A stretch of DNA of 64,000 nucleotides from Laccaria trichodermophora (GCA_018417955.1 JACTVC010000036.1:413501-477500), one strand, 5' to 3'. Shown: positions 1-11,269, numbered from the stretch's first letter. Notes: generated by a model not told the origin, from the sequence alone. A program made the numbers and translations.

Positions 1-24
1 ATCTTTGTTTAATTCAAGTGATAG

Positions 25-234
25 GCTTGTGAACAGTTAAACTCATGGCTTGGTGGTTTCGAATCAATTTTAAAATGCATGACTCCAGCCAACTTTGATT
101 GGTTTTTACATTCTATGCTGTTCTACCACTCAGTGTTTGTTCTCCAAAAACAGGATATAAAACAAAGAAGGGCAGAAAACAGAGAGGTTGATGAAGAGAG
201 TGAAGATGATGATGGTGTTGAATTTGAGGACTAG
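25..234 (+). CDS. 3' end of a CxC6-like (KDZ-associated cysteine cluster) gene, partial
   Basis: The window opens inside an intron; after an AG at 23-24 an open frame of about 69 codons runs to TAG at 232-234. It reads CEQLNSWLGGFESILK, then MTPANFDWFLHSMLFYHS, and ends in an acidic tail (DEESEDDDGVEFED). The same exon, with the same intron before it, recurs in the copies at 47.9-48.7 kb and 52.4-53.1 kb, which include the cysteine-bearing part (FYCVETICAPCG). From memory this matches the agaricomycete 'CxC6 like cysteine cluster associated with KDZ transposases' family, whose biochemical role is unknown. Only the last exon is visible, so integrity of the gene cannot be judged. It directly abuts transposon termini on its 3' side. 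Confidence 0.6.
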   Translation, partial: ACEQLNSWLGGFESILKCMTPANFDWFLHSMLFYHSVFVLQKQDIKQRRAENREVDEESEDDDGVEFED

Positions 235-476
235 GTATTTTGAGGTTATCTAATCAGTGTAAAATAGCTCCAGAAGAGAATATTATGTGACAAAAAAAAT
301 AGCAGTTGTCTTGCAACAAGTTGAAATCCATCTTGTTAGTAGAAACTCTGATCAGAACTGATCAGTACTGGTCAGAAAAAAAACCATCAAGATAGTTGCA
401 ATCCATCCTGATTTGTAGAAAATCTGATCAGAAATCCTAACGCTGATCAGAACCTGTGGGGGAGAGAGAAGTACTG
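235..476. repeat. TGATCAG-motif array ending in a hAT-like terminus
   Basis: No gene. From about 330 to 455 the short palindrome CTGATCAG and close variants recur six or more times. The array ends in GTGGGGGAGAGAGAAGTACTGT (variant of the terminus seen on the hAT-like elements below, read as right end), suggesting this is the right extremity of a separate element whose left part lies outside or is lost. The array motif differs from the GGAATTCC arrays of its neighbours. Confidence 0.45.
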
Positions 477-1023
477 TGGTTTTCATGGGTACTGTGATGT
501 TTTCGTGGGTGTTGTGGCCTTTTCGTGGGTTTGGCACTCATTGTTTTGTGACGTGGTGTCACCGCGTTGCCGTTGAGAGGTGTTGTGGTGGATGTTGGTG
601 GTCATGGCAGCCATGGGTGATTGACAAGTGATGTTGGCGATGGTGGCTATGGGTGACAGTGACGGCGTGGGGTTGGCAGCAGTGACAAGCATGGTGGTGG
701 TTGGTTGAAGAAGAGAGTGGCCGTGTTTGGGGAGCATCTTTGCCAAACAAACATTGTTTGTTACCCATCGAGAATAAATAAAGTGTAATACAGTAACAAA
801 TAAATAAAATAAACAGATTGGACTGTAATCCATTCCTGACCACTCCGGGGAATGCCATTCCTGCCCATTCTGGGGAACATTCCAGTGTACATTCTGGAAT
901 CCACCGGAATTCCACTGGAATGGAAAACACCGGAATAAATAATTTAGCAGAGCCCTCTGCTAAATTCCATTCCACCGGAATGACCGGATTCCTGCAGGAA
1001 TAGGGGGGGCACTGCTAAGACCT
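477..1023. mobile_element. hAT-like element A, left-truncated, CpG-decayed
   Basis: The right end (818-1023) carries an array of GGAATTCC-type motifs and finishes GGGGGGGCACTGCTAAGACCT, matching the right end of element B (3590-3611). The inner part (477-780) aligns with 3040-3330 of element B, including the TTTGCCAAACAAACATTGTT block at about 740, but at many positions where B has CG this copy has TG or CA. No protein-coding gene; open frames here are low-complexity shadows. Insertion of this end removed the 5' part of the gypsy element that follows. Confidence 0.6.
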
Positions 1024-1412
1024 CCAAACACTGCTGCTTCTACAAGCATGAGTCGAATGCCCACACCCTCTAGGAGTGTGATGAAGTCACCCACTGTTCC
1101 TTGAAGCATGAGCAACTCCAGACCTACCAACTCCAACAAGGCAAAGGGCAAACCTACCTACAGTAGCGCGTCTCAACATGCAGCTCCTTCAAACCCTGTG
1201 CCCCCAATGAATGCTGATGATGAGACCAGGATGTCATCTACAAATCAGGACGGTAACAAAGATCATCATGATCATGAGAACTATCATGGACATGATGAGC
1301 CTCATAGGAAAACATCGGAAGGATTCATAGACTCCTCCCCATTCCATTCAGTCTTTTATGACATTGAGGAAGTACAGGGTATACCCATTTGGGTGGAACC
1401 CATCTCCGAATT
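1024..1412 (+). pseudogene. Ty3/gypsy gag, 5' part (continues at 11574)
   Basis: An open frame reads a basic, Ser/Pro/Asn-rich N-terminus (MSRMPTPSRSVMK, then SNSRPTNSNKAKGK) and continues to WVEPISE, where it is cut by hAT-like element 1. Reading resumes in the matching frame after the second copy of the 8-bp duplication at 11574, so the two pieces are one gene. A stop TGA at 1102-1104 (between TVP and SMSN) sits where CGA arginine is plausible. The true 5' end and 5' LTR are missing, replaced by element A. Identification rests on the protease and reverse transcriptase motifs of the distal part. Confidence 0.65.
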
Positions 1413-1865
1413 GAGGGCTTTATTGTCCCCCACAGATTCCTGCAGGATTCCTGAGGATTCTTGCACAGTCCCAGGACTGAGTATTGGCTGATGTACCAGC
1501 CAATTTTTTCAGTCCTGTGGGGGTCCATTCCTGAGGACTGAAGACAGTCCTGAGGATTTTCAGACAGGACTAGTCCCAGGATTGATGCATGTGATGACTC
1601 ACATGACCCACAAACATGTGCTTGGGATGCATCATGTGATGTGATGCATCCTGTGCACATGTTTGTTGATGATGGTTCTCATATGTGACGCATCACATCA
1701 TGTCACTCTTTCATCACCACCCACCACCACCTCACCCACGATGACAATGACGACTGCATCAACGCCCACGACCCCATCGACATCAACTATGACAACGACA
1801 ACGGTGGTGGTGCCCAGCAAACAGCGCCACCACCAAATGGCTGACGTGGCACGCCCCATCCAGGT

Positions 1866-3611
1866 GCAGTACTTTACAGTGCCCCACCTATTCCTGCAGG
1901 AATCCTGCAGGAATGGGGTCATTCCAGTGGAATTCCAGGGGAATCCTGCAGGAATGGGGTCATTCCAGTGGAATTCCAGGGGAATCCTGCAGGAATGGGG
2001 TCATTCCAGTGGAATTCCAGGGGAATCCTGCAGGAATAGAGTCATTCCAGTGGAATTCCAGAGGAATTCCTGAGGAATCCTGAGGAATCCAGAGGAATTC
2101 CACTGGAATAGGACTGGAATCAAGCAGAGTAAGTTTTTTTCAGCTCCAACCTTATCCTGATGACTTGGCACTCATATTTCTTTATAAAATTCACATGTAA
2201 AAGTCATAGATTGAGTTGTAATGTATTTAAAATGTACTACTACACACACTACACAGTTTATCTTAAAGGGAGGGGGTAGGGGAGGGACAAGGTGGGGGTG
2301 TATTTATATTTTTGAGAGGGACAAGGAAGGGGGAAGAACAAGGGAGGGGAGGACAAGAAGGAGGGAAGGAAGGAAGGGGGAGGGACAAGGAAGGGGGAAG
2401 AACAAGGGAGGGGAGGACAAGAAGGAGGGAAGGAAGGAAGGGGGAGGGACAAGGAAGGGGGAGGGACAAGGAAAGGGGGGAGGGAGGAAAGGGGGGAGGG
2501 AGGGAAGGGGGGAGGGAGGAAAGGGGGGAGGGAATGGTGGAGCAAAGGGGAAGGGAGCAAGGGGGAGGGACAAGGAAAGGGGGAAGGAGGAAGGGAATGG
2601 TGGAGGGGAGAGGGAGTGTGGCTGGGACCTCGGCCATCGTCGTCCCACGTTGGCGTCCCATCGTTGTGTCGCATTTCGTTGTCGTCTCCTCGTCGCGTGT
2701 TCGCGTTTCGTCGTGTGTCCGCGTTTTTGCGTTATTCGTGGGCGTTGTCGTCACCGTCGTCGTGGGTGCTGGTTGTTGTTGAGGGCGTCGTCGTGGGTGG
2801 CGTTGGTGTGGACGTGGTGGTTTTGGTAGGCGGCGTGGTGCTGTCGTGTGTCGTGTGGGCGGTGCGTGGTTTTCGGTGGGCGGCGCGTGGTTTTCAGTGG
2901 GCGGCGCGTGTTTTTCGGTGGGCGCTCGTGTTTTTCGGTGGGTGGTGGGATGTTTTCGTGGGCGGGGTATGGTTTTCGTGGGCGCTGGCGGTGTACGTGG
3001 GTGGTGGGCGTTGTTTTTTGCCCATCGGGTGTCGTTTTGTGTCCGGGGGCGTTGTTTTCGTGGGCGTTGGGTGTTTTCGTGGGTTACGGCGCTCGTTTCG
3101 TGACGTGGCGTCGCCGCGTTGTTGTTGAAGGGTGTCGTGGTCGATGTTGGTGGTCGTGGTGGCCATGGGTGATCGAGGAGCGACGTTGGCGGTGGTGGCT
3201 ATGGGTGACGGTGATGGCGTGGCGTTGGCGGCGGCGACGAGCATGGTGCTGGTGGTGGAAGAAGAGAGTGGCCATGTTTGGTGAGCATGTTCACCAAACA
3301 AACATTGTTTGTGATCCATTGAAAATAAATAAACTATAATACAGTAACAAATAAATAAAATAAACAGATTGGACTGGAATCCCATTCCTGCTCATTCCGG
3401 GGAACACCATTCCTGCCCATTCCGGGGAAGACCATTCCGGGGAACATTCCGGTGTGCATTCCGGAATCCACCGGAATTCCACCGGAATGGAAAACACCGG
3501 AATAAACAATTTAGCAGGGCCTTCTGCTAAATTCCATTCCACCGGAATCCACCGGAATTCCACCGGAATGACCGGATTCCTGCAGGAATAGGGGGGGCAC
3601 TGCTAAGACCT
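1866..3611. mobile_element. hAT-like element B, nested in element 1
   Basis: The left end is GCAGTACTTTACAGTGCCCC and the right end reads, reversed, AGGTCTTAGCAGTGCCCCCC; both lead into CTATTCCTGCAGGAAT arrays (1890-2125, 3368-3595). Flanks ATCCAGGT (1858-1865) and CTCCAGGT (3612-3619) give a 7/8 target duplication. Internal order: array, AT-rich block, polypurine tract 2265-2612, CpG-rich low-complexity core 2615-3260, AT-rich block with AATAAATAAA repeats, array. The CpG-rich core yields long Gly/Val/Arg or Ser/Pro open frames in several frames at once, which is a composition effect, so no protein is called. Confidence 0.8.
2265..2612 (+). repeat. polypurine tract of element B
   Basis: About 350 bases almost wholly purine on the plus strand (GGGAGGGACAAGGAAGG-type units in tandem). 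Equivalent tracts occupy the same position in the other hAT-like elements. Overlapping open frames up to 202 codons are compositional. Confidence 0.9.
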
Positions 3612-4221
3612 CTCCAGGTGTGCTGCGTCGACGGTGATTTTCTCAACAATGAATGCCCACGACCCTACGACGAGGGACAACAACCCCACCACCACCACAC
3701 ACCACCACAACAGCCCACACACCAATGCCGATGAGGCAGTGGCGCCCAACAAACGGGACCACCACCAAACCGCTGACGTGGCATGCCCATCTGGGCATGC
3801 CACGTTGACGGTGACTTTTTCGATGATGAGACGAGCGCCCACAGACGACGACGACCCCCCACTCACCAATAAACACCACCCATGGACACAACCACCCCCA
3901 ACACCAGACAATGACCACCCAGTGCCCATGGATGACACCACCACAATCAACAAACGGCGGACGCCCCCCAAACGACTTCACACCAACAAAGCACAAGCGA
4001 AGACGCCCACATACACAAACGACTGCCCACGTACGAGGACGACTGCCCACCAACGTGACCGCCCACCAATGAGCACAACCGCCCACAAGACAACCGCCTG
4101 CGAACGAAGACGCCCACGTACACAAATGACTGCCCACATACGAAGACACCCACGTATGAGGACGACCGCCCACCAACAAGCACATATGAAGGAAACGGGC
4201 AACGATGAGCCCAGGTGAGTG

Positions 4222-4512
4222 TGCTCTCCCCCTCTTTCCATCATTCCCCCTCCCTCCATTGCTCCCCCTCCATCACTCCACCCACTCCCTCCTCCCTCCA
4301 TCACTCCTTCATTGCTCCCCCTTCCATCCTCTCCCCTCTCTCATTCCCCTCCCTCTACCCTCTCTCATTCCCCTCCCTCTCCACACTCCCTCTCCACACT
4401 CCCTCTCCCTCTCCACACTCCCTCTCCCTCTCCACACTCCCTCTCCCTCTCCACACTCCCTCTCCCTCTCCACACTCCCTCTCCCTCTCCACACTCCCTC
4501 TCCCTCTCCACA
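4222..4512 (+). repeat. polypyrimidine tract of element 1, first part
   Basis: CTCTCCACACTCCCTCTCC units in tandem. The LTR-bounded element at 4518 landed in this tract; the tract continues at 11270-11338 after its 3' LTR. Confidence 0.85.
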
Positions 4513-4517
4513 CTCCC

Positions 4518-4836
4518 TGTGAAGTGTTCACCCTGAACTTCTTGCATAGCTGAAGCCAAGAGGGAAGGAGGAGGCAAGAATGGGTGGATCTGGGATCAAC
4601 ACCCATGAGTGAGCAATGGGCAGTTACAAGATACTCAGCTGGCCCAACATGATTATGCATACTGTAGGAAGTACAGTTATACAAAGCACTACATGTAGTG
4701 CAAGAGGATGGCAAGACTGCTGACAAGGTGGTGGTTCAAGACAAAAGATCAATATATTATGTAAGATATCCAAATCTAGCTATATACCACTGTTTGACTA
4801 TGGCCTCTGGGCATTCCCTTCCAATCCTATATCACA
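4518..4836. repeat. 5' LTR-like direct repeat
   Basis: Begins TGTGAAGTGTTCACC and ends CTATATCACA. It contains an ATATATTATG block that could serve as a promoter. Confidence 0.65.
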
Positions 4837-5637
4837 AAGCCCCCCAATGTCCAGAGGGCATGTAAGGAAAACAATGGTGGGGAAGAATAATAGAATAGGA
4901 ATCCTCTTGCCCCCCAGAGTGAATATCAGGATAAAATGAGACCAAAAGGTAGCAAAGCAAAGAAGATGAATAAAAGAAAGAAAAAATTTGGCCCCAAATA
5001 ATTTCCTATCTGGAAAGCTGGTCACTGTAAGCTCCCAGCTTAACCCAGAAATACCCATATGATCCTCCCATTCTCTCTTCAGTGATGTATAACCATGAGT
5101 ACTGGGAAACCATGCAAGTGGATGGCTTCCAGGTCATCCATCCCAACTCCATTGCCTTTCCCCATCAAGATGGTGTAGCATGCTTCCATCATACTTGTGG
5201 TCTGGGTATAAGACATGTATAGTGTGATAGAGGCTTGTGCCTCTCCACTCAGATCGTTGATCCCAACTCAACTCCCTCTACCCATCAAGATGATGTAGCT
5301 TGCTTCCATTGTGGTGTGTCATCTGGACGTGGGGAGTGTGTAATGGGATAGAGGCTTGTGCCTCTCCTCCCATCTTCCACCTATACTCCCCTACAGCCCC
5401 CCACTTTTCCAGTGTGCGAATCTCAAGAATCAAGCCAGGGAGGATAGAGGTGAAGAGATCGTGCAGTGGAAAATTACAAGCCGTGATCCTAAGTTGATGT
5501 CTGAGTGGGTAAAGGTGGTGCCAAGTTGGGTAGGAATGATAAGAGGTCGAAGGAAAGGAGGGGAAAAAAATGTTGTCATAAATTTTGCCCCCCAGAGTGG
5601 ACACAGGCCATGCAACACACAAGCAGCAATCTGTAAG
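4837..5637. repeat. element interior with a two-copy ~120-bp tandem repeat
   Basis: Roughly 5131-5250 and 5251-5370 are two copies of a unit containing CCCATCAAGATGGTGTAGC and GATAGAGGCTTGTGCCTCTCC. No coding gene recognised; short open frames on both strands have no family resemblance. Confidence 0.5.
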
Positions 5638-5932
5638 GTTACCATGATTGAAGAAGAGTCCGCCGCATAATGTGTGAGGAGCAACTCCTCAACACTGATC
5701 CGCTGCAAAACATGCGAGCTGCAATCAGGAGCCAGAAGGTTACCATGATTGAAGAAGAGTCCGCCGCATAATGTGCAAGCAGCAACTCCTCAACACTGAT
5801 CCACTGCATAACACGCGAGCAGCAATCAGTACTTCTGAGGGACCCAGAAGGTTACCATGATTGAAGAAGAGTCCACCGCATAATGCGCGAGCTGCAACTC
5901 CTCCACACTGATCCACCGCGCAACGTGCAAGC
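5600..5932. repeat. ~100-112-bp tandem repeat, interrupted by element C
   Basis: GTTACCATGATTGAAGAAGA recurs at about 5638, 5739 and 5851, and again (one change) at 7027 beyond the inserted element C, so the array originally ran on to about 7080. Units also share GCGAGCAGCAA blocks. No coding role seen. Confidence 0.7.
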
Positions 5933-6989
5933 TAGTGCTTGGAAGTCCAGTCTCAAGACTGAAAAAAGACTGAGACTGGACTGAACCAAGACTGCCCAAG
6001 ACCGGAAATTCCCAGGACCGTCGAAGACCACAACCGCAGTCCGGTCTTCGGTCTCTCACAATTTCGGAAATTTGAAGACCATGAAGACCGACAAAAAACC
6101 GGTCTAACCGGTCTCAACTGGAACTCGTAACCAAACACAAAACACAAACACAACTCGTAACCAAACACAACTTTCCTCCTCCTACCACCACCCTCCCTGT
6201 TACCATCACCACCCTTCGTGACGACCACTTTGCATCGTGAGCACCCGCGATGGGCTAAATGACCCGTATGCTCACACATCGACCGCCACCTCACACGCTG
6301 GAGGCTCAGCAACGACACCCATGGCCACGGCACGCCACATCATCCTCCACAACGACGCCCCCCCCCTGCCAGACATCACCTACGGCCACCACCACCCACA
6401 CCACCAACCACAATGGCAACAACAAACACCTGCCATGCACGACTGTCGTCAACTCTCACACCCACCTCACACCAACCACAACAACAACAACGAGCGCCTG
6501 CTACGTCGACAGCGCATGGAGAAGACTTCCCTCGCCCTCTGCCGCCTTTGGCAATGACAAGCGCACGACAACGGCCACGCAACGACGATGGAGATAGGTG
6601 GATGACGATGATGTGACGTGGCAGCAACGACAGATGACGGAGGACAAAGCAAAGAACGGCGACGGCTGACAACGGACAGCAACAAGGAAATGTGAGTGCT
6701 CCCCCCCACCCCCCTCACGTAGTACTACAGTGTATTTAGTCAATTATATACATGTTCTCCCCATGTCGTAGCTCTGAGACCAGTTGAAGACCAGTTGTCA
6801 ACCAGTTCAGACTGAAACTGGTTGAGACCGGTCTTTCAACCATAAAAAACCGACCAAAACCGCACTGAACCGGTTGACGTCGGTTCAGTCCGGTTTTTCC
6901 ATGGTTCTTCAACCTGCGAGGACCGGTCCCAGTCCCGGTCTTGTCAAATTTTGACAAAAGACCAGACTGGACCAGACTTCCAAGCACTA
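5933..6989. mobile_element. hAT-like element C (1,057 bp, non-autonomous)
   Basis: Inverted ends TAGTGCTTGGAAGTCCAGTC and, reversed, TAGTGCTTGGAAGTCTGGTC. Flanks GTGCAAGC (5925-5932) and GCGCGAGC (6990-6997) differ at two positions, both explicable as CG to TG/CA change, giving a decayed 8-bp duplication. Subterminal ACCGGTCT / AAGACTGG motifs are repeated at both ends. The centre (about 6180-6660) is CpG-rich and low-complexity. No transposase. Confidence 0.8.
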
Positions 6990-7189
6990 GCGCGAGCAGC
7001 AATCAGCCTTCTGATGGAGCCAGAAGGTTACCATGACTGAAGAAGAGTCCGCCGTGTCATGCGCGAGCAGCAACTCTCAACCAGTTGAGGTGTCTCCCCT
7101 GCCCATAAGAGTCCTCCAATCAAGTCTTAACACCCCAAATAGAGGGGAGATCCTGAGGTAGCCAAAAATGCATTTGAGCATAGCGTAGT

Positions 7190-8476
7190 GATTTCTGGCC
7201 CGTTCCTGGAGATCAAATACCCGTTCGAAAGCCACGAACGACACCTTTCCAACGGTATAAGTCGCGTATCGTGACGAGCCGTGGAAGTCGAGATAGAGAG
7301 GTGATACCCAGAAACTGCAGTTCTGGAGTAAATGCATACTGCAGACCAGGCTGTCGTCCGTTGTCGACGTAAATAGGTGCGTCGGAAAGGTACGAATCCA
7401 ACGTTTAAAACGAGCTATAGAACGTCCGATGCGAGCAGGTTATAACAATAGGAATGGGGAGATGGTTGTTGAAAAGATGGCACTGTAACACAAGGACCGC
7501 TCGTCCGTTTGGCGCGTATAAGAGCTTCCCAGAAGCACATTAATCGTGGCTTTAAAACAAACCAAAGAACGAAAGGGGCGACGAGAATCTCGCCGAGAAC
7601 GGACGAAATATGTTCATTTTGGTCATACCAGGCTGAACGAGGCGAAACGCAGCCAATATGTGACCGTTTGGCGAGTTCAGGGAGTCCAAAGAAAGGTGTG
7701 AATGAGGGCTTTCCAATGCAAAAAGGATGAGCGCGATCCGGGCGTCGGTCGGCGAGATATGACATGAATAAGTCCTGTGTAAATGGTTGTTGGAGGGATG
7801 GTGCTATAACACGAGAACCGCTCGTCCGTTTGACGCGTATGAGGGCTTCCCAGAAGCGCATTGACCGTGGCTTTAAAACGAACCAAAGAACGAAAGGGAC
7901 GACGAAGATCTCGCCGAGAATGGATGAAACATGCTCATCTTGGTCATACCAGGCTGAACTAGGCGAAGCACCGCCAATAGGTGACCGTTTGGCGAGTTCA
8001 TGGAGTCCACAGAAAGGTGTGAATGAGGGCTTTCCAATGCGAAAAGGATGAGCGCAATCGGGGCATCGGTTGGCGAGATATGACATGAACAAGTCACATG
8101 TAAGTGGTTGTTGGAGGGATGGTGCTGTAACACAGGAACCGCTCGTCCGTTTGACGCGTATGAGGGCTTCCCAAAAGCGCATTGACCGTGGCTTTAGAAC
8201 AAGCCAAAGAACAAAAGGAACGACGAGGATCTTGCCGAGAACGGACGAGATATGTTCATTTTGGTCATACCAGGCTGAAGTAGGTGAAGCGCAGCCAATA
8301 CGCGACCATTTGGCAAGTTCAGGGGGTCCAAAGAAAGGTGTGAATGAGGGCGTCCCAGCGCAAAAAAGACGAGAGCAATCGGAGCATTGGTTAGCGAGAT
8401 ATGAGGTGAACAAGTCCAATTTTGATGTCCCATCAACCCCATCCAACCCAAAACCACTCCAAACCCTTCTAACCAT
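7190..8476 (-). repeat. 321-bp tandem repeat (3+ copies) with a 353-codon open frame
   Basis: CCGCTCGTCCGTTTG recurs at 7497, 7818 and 8139, a period of exactly 321 bp (107 codons). On the minus strand one frame stays open for 353 codons across all copies (8476 to 7415); each unit reads ..LFMSYLAN.. SFTPF.. SAWYDQ.. FVLWFVLKPR.. FWEALIR. The plus strand is also fairly open. Because the unit length is a multiple of three, openness of one unit is inherited by all. I recognise no family. The shared, substitution-only divergence leaves real coding possible but unproven. 7080-7190 upstream is unassigned. Confidence 0.5.
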
Positions 8477-9034
8477 TCAGAAACCAAGAAGAGCCATTCC
8501 AGAGAGTTCATAGAGACTCATTCCTCAAGCAAGAAAACAGCAGAGATTGGGAGAGAAGCATAGTAGGGCATAGCACATAATTTCCAGAGCAGTAGACTGA
8601 ACTGGAGGGATGTCAATGAACATCTGGCTATTCTTGAGAGGCCTAGATGCTAAAAGACAAGGGAGATGGTTGAGGAACAGGTGGAGTCTGAGAGACAGTG
8701 AAGCAGTGCAAAGCAGCAGGCAACACTGGTTGTGGGCAACCTCCTCACCAAGTCAATGGTCGCGTAGTCGCGGAATCCAGACCTCAGGTGAGAGGAACTC
8801 TCCTCACAGTAGACTTTAGGCTGCGTAGTCGCGAAATCCCAAAGCCCAGCTGCTCAGAGTCAGCGCAGCACCCCAATCGAACAAACCTCAACCAGCTGTG
8901 CAAGCACAAGCTAAAGTCAATGGTTCATCCAACTGAAGGATGGATGAGCCCTTTCACATGAAGTAATAAGCCTGCTGCAAAGTGCGCAAGCAGCAGCTAC
9001 CATCCATGCTAAGGTTCCTCCTGTGATGAGCTGG
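8477..9034. other. unassigned interior of the LTR-bounded element
   Basis: No family recognised. CGCGTAGTCGCGGAATCC-like text repeats at about 8760 and 8823. A short plus-strand open frame (8610-8819) shows no recognisable domain. Confidence 0.4.
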
Positions 9035-9364
9035 CACTAGGCATTGTCACGGGTAACCCCCGGGTACTTTCGGCCTTACCCGTACCCCTACCCCTGGAAA
9101 CCCATACCCTCAACCACGGGTACGGGTTTCTGCGGGTAAGGGTACGGGTTCTGGTGGGTTTGGCGGGTTTGGCGGGTTTTACAGGTTCAGCACCACAGTT
9201 AAATATCTAAATTCTGTATTGCTTAGTAATGTACCATACAAATCCTACTTACTTCTCTCAGGAAAGAGACGGTCCTGTATTCTACTTCTACAACCTTGTC
9301 CTTCAAGTTAATAGTTCATCATGTAGGCAAAAGACATTGCAGCCATGGGCAGTGCTTAAAAAAT

Positions 9365-10165
9365 AGTCAACTTCCATTTGGTTGTATTGGACCGTATTCT
9401 CAACAAAAATGAGTGCTGAGTTTGAACTATTCTGCGCCATGTTTCGTAAACTGGGGAGGTGGTTTCTGGAAGGATTTTGGTCAGGTAGAGCCCAAGAACA
9501 TAAAATTCAAGGAAGAACTTACTAGCCAACTTACATTTTTGGTAGTGGATCGTATTTCCCACAAAAACGAGCACTGAATCTGAACGGTTGGGTGCCACAT
9601 TTCGTAAACTGGGGGGATAGTTCCTGGAGCAATTCCGCTCAGGTAGAGCCCAAGAACGTAAAATTCGAGTAAGAACTTACTTTTAAGCCTCATTTTCCGG
9701 TGACGGACCTTATTGATCCACAAAAGCAAGCACCGAGTTCGAACGGTTGAACGGCATGTTCCGTAAACTCGGGAGGTCGTTTCTGAAGTAGTCACCATCA
9801 AATAGAGCCCAAGAACACTAAAATTGAGCAAGAACTTACTTGGCAGGCCTAATTTCAGGTAATGAACCATATTCCCCCTGTAAAACCAACCTCAGAATTC
9901 AGAGACTGGGCGCCATGTTTCGTAAACTTGGGAGATAGTTCCTGGAAGAATTTCGGTCAGATAGAGCCCAAGAACGTTAAAATTGAGCAAGAACTTACCT
10001 GTCAACCTTAATATCTGGTAAAGGACCATAATCACACACAAAACCAACCACCAAAATTTCAGGGTTGGACACCATGTTTCGTAAACTTGGCAAGTCATTC
10101 CCGAAGTAATTCTCGTTAGATAGAACCTAAGAACAAAACAATTGAGTGAGAACTTACATGTCAAC
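9365..10165 (-). repeat. ~159-bp tandem repeat, five copies
   Basis: TTTCGTAAACT-type blocks recur at about 9442, 9600, 9761, 9918 and 10076, a spacing of 157-161 bp (53 codons). On the minus strand each unit carries GTAAGTTCTT, a 5'-splice-site-like string, and a translatable block around VLGLYL..VYETWRP. Several minus-strand frames of 80-129 codons arise from this. No known family. Confidence 0.75.
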
Positions 10166-10296
10166 TGCAATATTTGCTCATGGGCTGTACTTTTACCAAG
10201 CTGCCATCAGTTAGAGCAAAATTTAGGGTTTATATTACAATTCACTACGTAAATTCAAGTGACTAATTATACATATAGGGGCCAAGATGGAAGAAT

Positions 10297-10480
10297 GAAT
10301 GAGGAAAGCAAAAGGGACATGAAAGAAGCTGAAGCGCCATATAAACAAGGCACTTTAGGGCGGGTTCCGATTTAGGGCAGGTTTAGAAGAGAACCTGCCC
10401 TAAATTGGAACCCGCCCTAAAGTGCCTTGTATATATAGCGCTTCAGCTTCTCTCGTGTCTCTTTTCCTTTCCTCCTTTAC
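10297..10480. repeat. long near-perfect hairpin inside element D
   Basis: Arms of about 87 bases pair around an 8-base loop (10384-10391); the core arm contains CACTTTAGGGCGGGTTCC. It could be a foldback MITE. If transcribed it would form a stable double-stranded RNA. Confidence 0.85.
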
Positions 10481-10950
10481 TCCCATCATGATTATTTATG
10501 CCCCCTTGTATAATTACCCCCCCCCATATATACTTGTTCATATGTAAAATATTTGATTAATTTAAAATGACAAAAAACAAAACCAAATACCAAAAGGTCC
10601 CCCTCTCTCAATATGACTTGGGGGTGATAAAATACCTTACAAATTGTTCTTATTTATGCATAATTAAATTAGTATTTTTTTCGATCTTATTGCCAGGCCA
10701 TGAGCTACACAAACACTGACTAATAACATGACGGGTACCCGCCAACCCCTGCCACAGGTCCGGGTTTGGTGAGGGTAGCGAATATCAAACCCATACCCCT
10801 ACCCAAGTGCACCCCTACCCGTAACCCGCATGGGTTGCTAAACCCGTGACAATCACTAGCTGGCACATTCCCACAACTCTCCAGCTCTCCCTCTACCAAG
10901 AAATGCAGACTTCAACCATGCTTTGGTGAAGTCCGCGGTGCCCCCACCAT

Positions 10951-11269
10951 TGTGAAGCGTTCACTCTGAACTTCTCGCATAGCTGAAGCCAAGAGGGAAG
11001 GAGGAGGCAAGAATGGGTGGATCTGGGATCAACACCCATGAGTGAGCAATGAGCAGTTACAAGATACTCAGCTGGCCCAACGTGATTATGCATACTGTAG
11101 GAAGTACAGTTATACAAAGCACTACATGTAGTGCAAGAGGATGGCAAGACTGCTGACAAGGTGGTGGTTCAAGACAAAAGATCAATATATTATGTAAGAT
11201 ATCCAAATCTAGCTATATACCACTGTTTGACTATGGCCTCTGGGCATTCCCTTCCAATCCTATATCACA
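10951..11269. repeat. 3' LTR-like direct repeat
   Basis: Same length as 4518-4836; begins TGTGAAGCGTTCACT and ends CTATATCACA. It retains CG at positions where the 5' copy has TG or CA. Confidence 0.65.

Larger units (their letters stand above)
9043..10853. mobile_element. hAT-like element D (1.8 kb, non-autonomous)
   Basis: Inverted ends both start ATTGTCACGGGT, with subterminal GGGTAC/GGGTA motif clusters. Flanks CACTAGGC (9035-9042) and CACTAGCT (10854-10861) give a 6/8 target duplication. The interior holds a five-copy tandem repeat and a long hairpin (listed separately). No transposase gene. Confidence 0.7.
4518..11269. mobile_element. LTR-bounded element without recognisable gag-pol (LARD-like)
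   Basis: Two direct repeats of equal length (4518-4836 and 10951-11269, 319 bp) start TGTG and end CACA and flank a 6.1-kb interior. The 5-bp flanks are both CTCCC (4513-4517, 11270-11274), though inside a CTCCC-rich tract, so the duplication is suggestive only. I noted about five LTR differences, all transitions and three at CpG. The interior has no gag, protease or reverse transcriptase; it carries tandem repeats and two hAT-like insertions. Neither a clear tRNA-complementary primer site after 4836 nor a purine tract before 10951 is visible. Alternative: a segmental duplication in the tract. Confidence 0.6.

Noticed and set aside
2221..2829. Long open frames (up to 202 codons) over polypurine/polypyrimidine and CpG-rich cores, also at 21.5, 24.6, 31.5, 32.3-33.6, 42.6 and 49.4 kb
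   Set aside because: They are open in several frames and both strands at once and consist of a few residues only; this is composition, not coding.
9043..10853. Helitron
   Set aside because: It has inverted ends and an imperfect 8-bp duplication, and lacks the TC/CTRR ends of Helitrons.
4518..11269. Simple segmental duplication instead of an LTR-bounded element
   Set aside because: Kept as an alternative but not preferred: equal 319-bp lengths, TGTG/CACA ends and CTCCC flanks favour an LTR element, though the flanks lie in a CTCCC-rich tract.
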